From assembly GCA_016744295.1 (NCBI GenBank), contig JADGEQ010000005.1:62001-126000 (forward strand): a stretch of DNA of 64,000 nucleotides, given 5' to 3'. The notes below the pieces were generated by a model. That model saw nothing but the letters and a program-made list of their open reading frames with translations, was not told where the DNA came from and did no database searches. This document shows positions 52,737 through 60,115 of this stretch, one piece after another. Position numbers and translations under genes: made by a program. Numbering within the stretch: position 1 is the stretch's first letter; each line of letters starts with the position of its first letter. The stretch comes from Desulfobacteraceae bacterium. GTDB taxonomy: Bacteria > Desulfobacterota > Desulfobacteria > Desulfobacterales > Desulfobacteraceae.

Positions 52737-53795
52737 TTAAAGAATTTCAAGTTCAGCCTGGAGTGCGCCGGCCGCCTTTATTCCCTGGAGAATACTGATC
52801 AGATCCCGGGGGCGCACCCCCAGGGAATTCAACCCCCGAACAAGCTCTCCTATGGTGGAACTTCCCCCAAAGGGCATCACACTCTCCTGGGTTTGATTCC
52901 CAGGAGCAGTATCAATGTTAACGGACAAGTTCCCATGGGCAATTGCAACACTGGAAATGGTCACGTCACTGCCAATGATTATGGTACCGGTCTTCTCATT
53001 GATTACCACACGGGCCATGGTATCGGGAATCACCGACAACGTTTCGATATCAGCCACAAATTCAGCAACATTTTTCTCCCACATATTATCCGGAACCGTC
53101 AACCCCAAAGCACTGGCATCAATTATTTTGGCACTGCCTTCACCAACGGATGCATTGATTGTTTCTGCCATCCGTTTGGCCGTTGTAAAATCCGGTCGAA
53201 ACAAAGAGAGTATCAATGATTTTTTCCCATTCAATTTAAAGGGAATCTCTTTCTCCACCGAAGCCCCGTTCACCACCCGTCCCACCAGCAGATGGCTGGC
53301 TCGATCACCTGCACCGTCGGGAATAGCAAGGCTCAAGGACCCTTGGGCCAAACCATAAATTTTGGCATCAACCCCTTTTAAGGGCGTCATCAAAAGAGTG
53401 CCGCCCTTTAGGCTCTTGGCATCCCCCATGGAAGAGACGGTCACATCCATTTTATCCCCGATCCTGGCAAAAGGCGGGATATCAGCCGTCACCATGACAG
53501 AGGCCACATTTTTAACCTTAATATCACTCACTGAATTATCAATATTCATCTTGTCTAATAAATTGATCAATGACTGCCGGGTAAAAAGAACATTATCCTT
53601 GTCTCCTGTACCATTCAAACCCACCACAAGCCCGTACCCGGTCAATTGGTTTGATCTAATTCCTTTAATGGCGGCAAGGTCCTTTATTCTGGCAGCCCCG
53701 GCCATGGCGGGGAAAAGCAAGCCGACCGACAGGAAAAGAACAAATAGGAAAAGAACGATTAATTTTTTTTTCAGGCTCTGGGCGCTGGAATGCAT
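52737..53795 (-). CDS. flgI: Flagellar P-ring protein FlgI
   Basis: 352 aa from ATG 53795, preceded by AAGGAGA at 6 nt; an upstream in-frame ATG at 53831 would overlap flgH and lacks that signal. A signal peptide (KKKLIVLFLFVLFLSVGLL) leads to the mature protein. Typical FlgI segments are RIKDLAAIKGIRSNQLTGYGLVVGLNGTGD near the N-terminus and LVRGLNSLGVRPRDLISILQGIKAAGAL at the end. It forms the peptidoglycan-layer bushing of the rod, so the cell is Gram-negative. Confidence 0.95.
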   Translation of the reverse strand: MHSSAQSLKKKLIVLFLFVLFLSVGLLFPAMAGAARIKDLAAIKGIRSNQLTGYGLVVGLNGTGDKDNVLFTRQSLINLLDKMNIDNSVSDIKVKNVASVMVTADIPPFARIGDKMDVTVSSMGDAKSLKGGTLLMTPLKGVDAKIYGLAQGSLSLAIPDGAGDRASHLLVGRVVNGASVEKEIPFKLNGKKSLILSLFRPDFTTAKRMAETINASVGEGSAKIIDASALGLTVPDNMWEKNVAEFVADIETLSVIPDTMARVVINEKTGTIIIGSDVTISSVAIAHGNLSVNIDTAPGNQTQESVMPFGGSSTIGELVRGLNSLGVRPRDLISILQGIKAAGALQAELEIL

Positions 53796-53808
53796 TGGAT
53801 TTCTCCTT

Positions 53809-54531
53809 TTACCACGGCCAGATATTCTCAATCAACCGGGTTCCCCATCCGGGGATATTTTTATCCGCAAGGTTGCCCTTGCCGTAATATTCGATGCGGG
53901 AATCCGCAAGATAGGTGGACTGAACCCGGTTGGTGGCGGAAATATCCTTGGGCCGGATAATCCCTGAAACCACAATGTACTGGACCTCGTTGTCCACCTT
54001 CATTGCACGCCGGCCAAAAAGGCTGAGATTACCATTGGGAAGAACCTCGGTTACCCTGGCAGCAATGGAAGCCGTCACCTGCCCGCTTCTGTCACTTGTC
54101 CCCTCACCGCTAAAGGAACTTGATAAATCTGTTTTCAAAAGACTTGTGGCACCGTTTGCAGCTCCCAGGCTGGATTCAACCCCAAACATACTAATCGTGG
54201 GAACCCCTATATCCATACCGCTTTTCCGGGCGGACTCGGTGTTGACATCCATTTTTGAGGTGGAATTTTCTATGATATCAATGATAACCGTATCCCCCAC
54301 ATAATTGGCCGTGTTATCCTCAAACAAAGACCCCCGGCTATTGGTCCACAACGAGCCCTCGGACACCCGACCCGTTCCATAATCAAGGGCCAGTGCAGGC
54401 TCAATGCTTCCCCCCGGCGGAAGTGCAAGGTTGGAGGTATCCTGGTGATTTCCCCCCGTGACACATCCTGCCGTAAAAAGGACCAGAAGGAGTAAGGCAA
54501 ACTGGGTTAAATTCGTATAATCGATCTTCAT
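53809..54531 (-). CDS. flgH: Flagellar L-ring lipoprotein FlgH
   Basis: 240 aa from ATG 54531 with AAAGGGGG just upstream; the frame can start at TTG 54546 but this overlaps flgA and adds only five residues. The signal peptide ends with the lipobox LFTAGC (lipid on Cys near residue 22). The FlgH features are GSLWTNSRGSLFEDNTANYVGDTVIIDI and the C-terminal RVQSTYLADSRIEYYGKG. It builds the outer-membrane ring. Confidence 0.93.
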   Translation of the reverse strand: MKIDYTNLTQFALLLLVLFTAGCVTGGNHQDTSNLALPPGGSIEPALALDYGTGRVSEGSLWTNSRGSLFEDNTANYVGDTVIIDIIENSTSKMDVNTESARKSGMDIGVPTISMFGVESSLGAANGATSLLKTDLSSSFSGEGTSDRSGQVTASIAARVTEVLPNGNLSLFGRRAMKVDNEVQYIVVSGIIRPKDISATNRVQSTYLADSRIEYYGKGNLADKNIPGWGTRLIENIWPW

Positions 54532-54542
54532 GTATCCCCCTT

Positions 54543-55547
54543 TCAATAAATCACTTCAACTATTGATTTTTCCTTGACCAGTCCCCGGACTATTTTCCCG
54601 GATCCGATATTTTCAACCCGAATCAATTGGTCGGCATACCCATCTTCTTTTGAGATGGCGGATGTCACAATTAAAAGCGTGTTGCTTCTGGCAACAAGGG
54701 TGATAATATCCCCTTTGTGTATCAAGGGAATTTGCTGGAGGCAGGAAAATTTGATATAATCGCCCCTTCGAATATTTGTTTTAAGGCTTTTTCCCTCAAT
54801 CTTCTGAGTTGCCCTGACAATATCCCCTCGCAAACTAAATATATTTTTCCGGACAGAATAAACATCTGTCCCAAGAAGCTGTTCTCCTTTTACCAAATTC
54901 CTTACCGCACAAAGAATATCCTCGTAGACGGCCACCTTTCCTGAAATTCTGATTCTGTCTTCCCGGTTTCCATCTATCAGTATATCCATAGAAAGGGAAA
55001 GATTCCCCTTCTTATCAACGCTGGAATTTGATCCGACCAGCAAATCAAGTTTTCCCTGGGGAAAATTACCCGTATTCTCCACATCCAGTTGCACAAGCTC
55101 ATATTCCCTGTCCCTGAACTTGTCCGACAAAAACAGACCAACCTGATCTTTAACCGCCTGTTCTTTGACCTGCTGACTTGTCCGTTTTACATAAATTTTA
55201 TTGGGTGTTTCAATCAACACCCCCTCGGGTACACCCGGTTGTGACTGGATCAGAGAAATAAGACGTTTTTTGTTCAATTGCTTAATTTTCCCTGGTTTGG
55301 GCGACTTCCCAAGCTCTATTCTTTTTAACACCTCTTTTAAAAAAGAGGTGGCCTGGATCTGGGCAACCTCACCGAGAAAAACAACAGAACCCTGGACCAG
55401 GTTTGTTTCTGCCACCAGAATTTTCACTTCACGGGCATCGGATATACCGGTATCCGCAGCCAGGGGGCAAACAAAGATCCAAAGGGATATTGCCAAACCG
55501 ACAACAATGCTCAGAAATCTTTGATAAATCATAAAAAACCTAGTCAT
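54543..55547 (-). CDS. flgA: P-ring assembly chaperone FlgA
   Basis: 334 aa with an N-terminal signal sequence (FLSIVVGLAISLWIFVCPLA). The C-terminal third has the SAF-like FlgA pattern (CAVRNLVKGEQLLGTDVYSVRKNIF, KSLKTNIRRGDYI, GDIITLVARSNTLLI). FlgA holds FlgI subunits in the periplasm during P-ring formation. It is longer than the E. coli protein (219 aa) because of the extra N-terminal portion, as in other deltaproteobacteria. It is 6 bp after flgG and 4 bp before flgH in reading order. Confidence 0.88.
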   Translation of the reverse strand: MTRFFMIYQRFLSIVVGLAISLWIFVCPLAADTGISDAREVKILVAETNLVQGSVVFLGEVAQIQATSFLKEVLKRIELGKSPKPGKIKQLNKKRLISLIQSQPGVPEGVLIETPNKIYVKRTSQQVKEQAVKDQVGLFLSDKFRDREYELVQLDVENTGNFPQGKLDLLVGSNSSVDKKGNLSLSMDILIDGNREDRIRISGKVAVYEDILCAVRNLVKGEQLLGTDVYSVRKNIFSLRGDIVRATQKIEGKSLKTNIRRGDYIKFSCLQQIPLIHKGDIITLVARSNTLLIVTSAISKEDGYADQLIRVENIGSGKIVRGLVKEKSIVEVIY

Positions 55548-55553
55548 GTCATC

Positions 55554-56336
55554 CTATCGCTTTAACCCGTTGGCAGTGCTCAACATGGAGTCCGCCGTTT
55601 GGACCGATTTAGAATTGGCTTCATAGGCACGCTGACCAACGATCATGTTGACCATCTCCTCAACAACACTGACATTGGACATTTCGAGATAATTGTTAAT
55701 GGTTGTACCGGCGCCGTTTTCCCCGGGTGTTCCCTCCACAGCAGCCCCCGACCCTTCCGTGGGTCGAAAAAGATTCTGCCCCACGGCAAATAAACCGCCT
55801 GAATTGACAAAGGTTGAAACCAAAAGGTTTTCAGTGGCAATGATGTCCTCGTCATCACCAAAAATTGTCAGGGTTCCGTCTCCCTGAAGGGTAATGGTGG
55901 TAGCCTCTATGGGAACGGAAACCTCTGGCTGCAACCGGTCACCGCCAGGGGTTGTGATGAATCCGTCACTGTCCAAAGTAAAATCCCCGGCCCGGGTATA
56001 CATATCTTCAGCCCCGTGGACCACCCTGAAAAACCCCTGACCCTGGATGGCAAAATCCAATTGATTCCCGGTTTGGACATAATCGCCCTGGGTAAATACC
56101 TTCTTTACCCCCGCTGGCTTAACCCCCATACCGATCTGGATACCGGTGGGCACCTGTCCGCCGCCCGGAGTGGTCTGACCTGCGATCAAGAGTGTTCGGT
56201 ACATGAGATCTTCAAAACTGGCCCTTGATTTTTTAAAGCCTGTGGTACTTGCATTTGCCAGGTTATTTGCCACAACATCTGTGCTCAGCTGCTGGGCCCC
56301 CATGCCGGTTGCCCCGGAATAAAGTGATCGAATCAT
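55554..56336 (-). CDS. flgG: Distal rod protein FlgG
   Basis: 260 aa, the standard length. The N-terminus (SLYSGATGMGAQQLSTDVVANNLANASTTGFKKSRASFEDLMYRTL) and C-terminus (NVSVVEEMVNMIVGQRAYEANSKSVQTADSML) are the classical rod/hook/axial signature. It forms the distal rod. It starts 16 bp after flgF and is followed closely by flgA. Confidence 0.96.
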   Translation of the reverse strand: MIRSLYSGATGMGAQQLSTDVVANNLANASTTGFKKSRASFEDLMYRTLLIAGQTTPGGGQVPTGIQIGMGVKPAGVKKVFTQGDYVQTGNQLDFAIQGQGFFRVVHGAEDMYTRAGDFTLDSDGFITTPGGDRLQPEVSVPIEATTITLQGDGTLTIFGDDEDIIATENLLVSTFVNSGGLFAVGQNLFRPTEGSGAAVEGTPGENGAGTTINNYLEMSNVSVVEEMVNMIVGQRAYEANSKSVQTADSMLSTANGLKR

Positions 56337-56352
56337 ATATTATCTCCTCTGG

Positions 56353-57048
56353 TTACCGGGGTGTTCCAACCTCGGATATTGCCTTATTGTCCACTTCGTC
56401 AAAGGTCATCATTGATTTGGTGAATGTTTCAAACATTCTATGGTAATCAATCATTTTAACCATTTCATCCACCACCTGGACATTGGACCCTTCCAATGCC
56501 ATTTGCTTGATCACAATGTTTTCAGGAAGAATTTCATCTTCGGTGTTCCCAGTATATGCAAAGATATTCTGTCCTTTTTTTTCAAGTTTGTTCAAATCTG
56601 CAAAACTAACCACATCCAGGGTATCCACAACCTCAGTGTCCACACGAATTTCCCCGACACTGTTAATTTCAACCCCCTGGCCTTTTATATTTGCCACATC
56701 AATGAAGATGGCACCTCCCTGGCCCAGGATAGGGTTTCCATTCATATCCACCAACAGACCCTCACCGTTAAGGGAAAGGCTACCATTACGGGTGTATTGA
56801 ATGCCCTCGACCGTCTCGATTTTAAAAAATCCATCCCCTGCTAAAGCAATATCAAAGGGGTTTCCCGTTGTTTTAATATCCCCCTGGGAATAGTCTTTGT
56901 TCAACTGGGCTTTAAATTTGCTGTCAAAACTGATCACATCCTTTTTAAAACCAGTGGTATCTACATTGGCAATATGATTGGATACAGCATCCAGCTTTCG
57001 TTCCTGCCTCAATCCCCCTTGAACCGGGCGGGTCATTTCAAGAATCAT
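56353..57048 (-). CDS. flgF: Proximal rod protein FlgF
   Basis: 231 aa. N-terminal QERKLDAVSNHIANVDTTGFKKDVISFDS and C-terminal NVQVVDEMVKMIDYHRMFETFTKSMMTFDEV are rod-protein signatures; the shorter length and position before flgG identify FlgF rather than FlgG. It opens the operon flgF-flgG-flgA-flgH-flgI-flgJ, about 30 nt below a sigma-54-type promoter. Confidence 0.92.
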   Translation of the reverse strand: MILEMTRPVQGGLRQERKLDAVSNHIANVDTTGFKKDVISFDSKFKAQLNKDYSQGDIKTTGNPFDIALAGDGFFKIETVEGIQYTRNGSLSLNGEGLLVDMNGNPILGQGGAIFIDVANIKGQGVEINSVGEIRVDTEVVDTLDVVSFADLNKLEKKGQNIFAYTGNTEDEILPENIVIKQMALEGSNVQVVDEMVKMIDYHRMFETFTKSMMTFDEVDNKAISEVGTPR

Positions 57049-57089
57049 GGGTTCTCCTAATACTATTATTCCTGGTCACCAAAGATGTT

Positions 57090-57105
57090 TGCAATATGAG
57101 TGCCA
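57090..57105 (-). promoter_or_regulatory. Sigma-54-type promoter of the flgF operon
   Basis: On the minus strand TGGCACTCATATTGCA, a nearly perfect sigma-54 site (TGGCAC-N5-TTGCA), with GG and GC 10 nt apart. Transcription would start near 57079, about 30 nt before flgF. Confidence 0.9.
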
Positions 57106-57531
57106 TGTACTCTGCTTCATTTCAAATGAACTTCTCAAGAACCTTACCAGGGATATCATCTGGTATCTGTTCCACAGGGAATTTGCCATAACCTTTTATA
57201 ATTTCAATTAATTTTCCACAAATTGCTGCCCAAAGAAAACAACCCTGGGGTGTTGAGTTTTTCTTTTTCCATATTTTTAGACGCCAAAAACCCGACGGAA
57301 ATAGGGGTTGAAAATTGACGCAACCAGAAAATTTTTCCGATCTTTCCACTTTTTTGGGCCTGTCCGGACACTCGCCATCATCCTCCCCTAAAAAACAAAA
57401 AGCCCTGTTGGGCCCAGAAAATAAACTTGCATATTTATGGATTTAGGGCTAAACACAGTTTTCTTTCTATACTGGAATAGGGTAGTATAGGAGAAAGCCT
57501 TTTTAAACCCTGCAAATTAAAGTGAGATTCA
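57106..57531. other. Gap between the flgF promoter and the zinc-ribbon gene
   Basis: No gene is supported in these 426 bp. A minus-strand 75-codon frame (57122-57349) has no recognisable family or start signal; its last 20 codons look protein-like, so decay of an older gene is possible. GCCC-TGTT-GGGC near 57402-57413 with A-runs to its left on + would be a small terminator for minus-strand transcription. Confidence 0.4.
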
Positions 57532-57750
57532 ATGGAAAATAATTTTGAAGAATACGACCATGTACCCCCCATTGTCCCGCAAAGGACAGCGGTTGAACTG
57601 AAAGATTATTTTTGTCCCTTCTGTAATTTTAAATTATTCCGGGGAAATGTGGCAAAATTTAATATGGTCTGCTCCCAGTGCAACAAACTGGTGAGAAGTA
57701 GCATGACTTCAGCTCCAGACAAAGATCTGGAGACAAATCCGGAATCATAA
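57532..57750 (+). CDS. Small zinc-ribbon protein
   Basis: 72 aa. Two Cys pairs, CPFC (about residues 28-31) and CSQC (about 47-50), with hydrophobic spacing (NFKLFRGNVAKFNMV) form a rubredoxin-like or Com-type zinc ribbon. The N-terminus is acidic and the C-terminus polar. It is the only + strand gene in this half of the locus and lies between two minus-strand flagellar operons, so its role may be regulatory or unrelated. Function unknown. Confidence 0.65.
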   Translation: MENNFEEYDHVPPIVPQRTAVELKDYFCPFCNFKLFRGNVAKFNMVCSQCNKLVRSSMTSAPDKDLETNPES

Positions 57751-57836
57751 ATAGTAAGGTCAAAAAATGCCTATTGTGTTCAAATGCAAATTGAATTCAG
57801 ATAATCCCCCCTAGCAACCGAAAGACAAAATCAGTC

Positions 57837-58112
57837 TCACCGGGACGCCTTCCCGGTATTCGCGGAATAGACAAACGCCAGCAGTTCAGCCACTGCCACA
57901 TATATTTCCGATGGAATTTCTTCATTGATTTCAAGGGATGACAATAGCGCTATAAGGTCTGGATCATCCTTTATGGGAATATCATGTTTTTTGGCCAGCT
58001 CAATGATTTTTTCTGCAACCTGTCCCTTCCCCTTGGCTGCGACCCTGGGGGCATCATCATTTTGCTTATCATATTTTAGTGCAACCGCTTGTTTGATTTT
58101 TTTTTGGGGCAT
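57837..58112 (-). CDS. Stand-alone FlhB C-terminal-like protein (FlhX type)
   Basis: 91 aa. It matches only the cytoplasmic C-terminal half of FlhB (AVALKYDKQNDDAPRVAAKGKGQVAEKIIELAKKHDIP). The autocleavage Asn-Pro-Thr-His is absent and no membrane span is present. Such FlhX proteins can replace part of the FlhB gate function in switching export substrates. It is last in the minus-strand operon and 20 bp after the FliK-like gene, which fits a role in the rod/hook-to-filament switch. Confidence 0.88.
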   Translation of the reverse strand: MPQKKIKQAVALKYDKQNDDAPRVAAKGKGQVAEKIIELAKKHDIPIKDDPDLIALLSSLEINEEIPSEIYVAVAELLAFVYSANTGKASR

Positions 58113-58132
58113 GGAATTTTATCCGCCTCTCC

Positions 58133-59200
58133 TCATATAACAATGTTCAATACAGAAGCATCCGTATTTTCAAACAGAGACTCCATTAGCGCATCTGGAT
58201 GAATTTGGGCATTGGCAGCAGTGAGACAATCAATATTACCAACTTTATATTCTATCTGCTCAAACCTGGTTTTCAATTCCGGAAGAATGGATTTCATATA
58301 CGCGCAAACCCCATCATTTTCCAAAAGGAATCTACCGGTTATGGCTTTCTTTAATATGGAAAAATCGGCCCGGACAGCACCCAGATTCGTCATATTCAAA
58401 AGAAATGAGACCCGGATCATTTTTTGTCCGTCACTATTGCCATCGTCCTTTTTATCTCCGGTATCAATGAGCAATTGCCCAAAACTTAGATCGGAACCGA
58501 CAAATACCGGAAATGGAATGAGATAGCGCCCTGATTCAGATGTTTGGGTATTAAGCAGTTGAAAATTTTCAAGGGTGTCCAAAACGCCTGGGACCGTTTT
58601 TTCCGGCATCTCTCCCTTTTGTGCTGCCAGGGCCAGCAAATTTAAAAGCGCTCCTTTCAGATCCTGCTGTTGAAGTTGAACCAAGTTTAAATTGTCAGTA
58701 CCCTGTCCTTGCGTTTTCACAAGAGACGCTATCTTTTTTTCCCACATCATGCCGCTATTTTCAATGAGCCGGGGCAAAAAAAGATCATCTCTTGTGCCCG
58801 ATTTCAATGCGGACTCCTGGAGAATAGTTTGTAAAACTATATTTTTTGTCCGGACGATATCCGGCAATGCATTATTTTTCGAAAGAAAGTGGATCAGAGA
58901 AACCAATTGTTTTGTTCCCCCAGTTTCCGCGGACCGGGAGGGCCCCAGCAACTTCAGCAGGACAGCATCCTTTTCTTGAACCACCGCCAACTTAAGTTCT
59001 TCCCCCGGGTGAAGCAACAGACCTGTTTTTGCAATCATTGTTTGCCCGTTAATCGATATCTGGGCTTTGCCAGGCGAAAGAAGCTTTAACACCTTGGCTG
59101 TGACAATTTGATCTTTTATGAGAATAGAGGTTCCAACGGCCTTTCCAACCTCTTTTTGGATCATCATTTCAGGGGGAGAAATATGGATCTTGGAAATCAC
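58133..59200 (-). CDS. FliK-like hook-length control protein
   Basis: 355 aa. The C-terminal part, about residues 215-320, fits the Flg_hook domain (RVSFLLNMTNLGAVRADFSILKKAITGRFLLENDGVCAYMKSILPELKTRFEQI). The N-terminal 80 residues look like a compact beta domain (SILIKDQIVTAKVLKLLSPGKAQISING). FliK measures hook length and signals FlhB to change export specificity. The neighbour FlhB-C-like gene supports this call. It is shorter than most FliK proteins, with little of the Ser/Pro-rich ruler. Confidence is moderate as the domain match is by eye. Confidence 0.65.
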   Translation of the reverse strand: MISKIHISPPEMMIQKEVGKAVGTSILIKDQIVTAKVLKLLSPGKAQISINGQTMIAKTGLLLHPGEELKLAVVQEKDAVLLKLLGPSRSAETGGTKQLVSLIHFLSKNNALPDIVRTKNIVLQTILQESALKSGTRDDLFLPRLIENSGMMWEKKIASLVKTQGQGTDNLNLVQLQQQDLKGALLNLLALAAQKGEMPEKTVPGVLDTLENFQLLNTQTSESGRYLIPFPVFVGSDLSFGQLLIDTGDKKDDGNSDGQKMIRVSFLLNMTNLGAVRADFSILKKAITGRFLLENDGVCAYMKSILPELKTRFEQIEYKVGNIDCLTAANAQIHPDALMESLFENTDASVLNIVI

Positions 59201-59790
59201 TACCCCTTCTCCATTGCAATAAACTTTTCTTTAAGATCAATCACAAGTTGAACTTCCCCCTTGGGGATTGAAAGTTTTTCTGCAATGGTATCAACATCTG
59301 CATTTTGATGATAGAGATCAATGATAAGATTCTGCTGGTCAATAATATTGATTTCCTTGGGAGGAAGGACCGTATTTAATGCAGGGGCCATCTGCTGAAT
59401 CATCTGCTGACGGTCTTCCAGTTTTTTCTGGAGGGAATCTGCTCTGGAAAGGAGCAGATTAATACTAATAATCCTTGTGTCAAGGGCATCGTTCAGGTCT
59501 TTGGATAATTTTCTTTTTTCCCGAATCTGTTGATCAAAACTTAAAGCCGCCTTTCTGGATTCCTCAACCAAAGGCTCCAGCATATCAAGGATTTCCCGGG
59601 CTGCATCAAAGGCATCATTTTCCTTTGAAGGGACGGAACTGGGTTCCATTGGGTTGTTCTTTGAAGTCGGGTTCATTTGGCTGACCCTTTGGTTGACTCT
59701 TTTAGCAAACAAAAGCAACAGAATCACAAGAGAAAAATCAATAATAAACAAAACCGCAATCAAAAATTCAAGGGAAACGATATGTGTCAT
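59200..59790 (-). CDS. Membrane-anchored DUF2802-type protein
   Basis: 196 aa. One N-terminal membrane span (SLEFLIAVLFIIDFSLVILLLLF), a charged coiled region (residues about 55-130), and a C-terminal helix-turn-helix-like DUF2802 segment (IDLYHQNADVDTIAEKLSIPKGEVQLVIDLKEKF). DUF2802 genes often lie in flagellar operons after fliA in Deltaproteobacteria and Gammaproteobacteria, but their role is unknown. The stop overlaps the FliK-like start (position 59200). Confidence 0.75.
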   Translation of the reverse strand: MTHIVSLEFLIAVLFIIDFSLVILLLLFAKRVNQRVSQMNPTSKNNPMEPSSVPSKENDAFDAAREILDMLEPLVEESRKAALSFDQQIREKRKLSKDLNDALDTRIISINLLLSRADSLQKKLEDRQQMIQQMAPALNTVLPPKEINIIDQQNLIIDLYHQNADVDTIAEKLSIPKGEVQLVIDLKEKFIAMEKG

Positions 59791-60104
59791 ACAGTAGTAT
59801 CCAGCAATCGGCCCGTGGTATTGGGATCCAAAGCCATTTCTTTATCCTGATTTATTTTCTTTTTTTTCTTCCTGTCTGCCTCTTGTCTTCGGGCCAGTGC
59901 GTTCTTTTTTTGTTTATCCGCCTCTTGCTTGAGGCGTTCAGATTCTTCCGCACCCTGAACCGTAGATCCTTGAACCACTTCCTGGGCCTGCTGCAGGACA
60001 GCAGCCTGGTCCGGAGAGGGTTTGAGGGCATTCCCCTGGTTGCTCAATTCCTGGGCAACACTTGACTGCTGAAGTATCTGATTATGCCCGGGAATGGTTG
60101 TCAT
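59787..60104 (-). CDS. Small charged flagellar-operon protein
   Basis: 105 aa, Gln/Glu/Lys-rich, without membrane span or Cys. The centre is strongly charged (QEADKQKKNALARRQEADRKKKKKINQDKEM), likely a long helix. It starts 11 bp after the FliL-like gene and overlaps the DUF2802 start by 4 bp, so it is a true operon member. I do not recognise a family beyond its resemblance to short hypothetical genes in this position in Desulfobacterota. Confidence 0.6.
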   Translation of the reverse strand: MTTIPGHNQILQQSSVAQELSNQGNALKPSPDQAAVLQQAQEVVQGSTVQGAEESERLKQEADKQKKNALARRQEADRKKKKKINQDKEMALDPNTTGRLLDTTV

Positions 60105-60115
60105 GGAAGCCTCCT

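Noticed and set aside
57122..57349. 75-codon minus-strand ORF upstream of the flgF promoter
   Set aside because: No family match, no clear ribosome site, and it lies on the far side of the sigma-54 promoter; kept only as a gap note.
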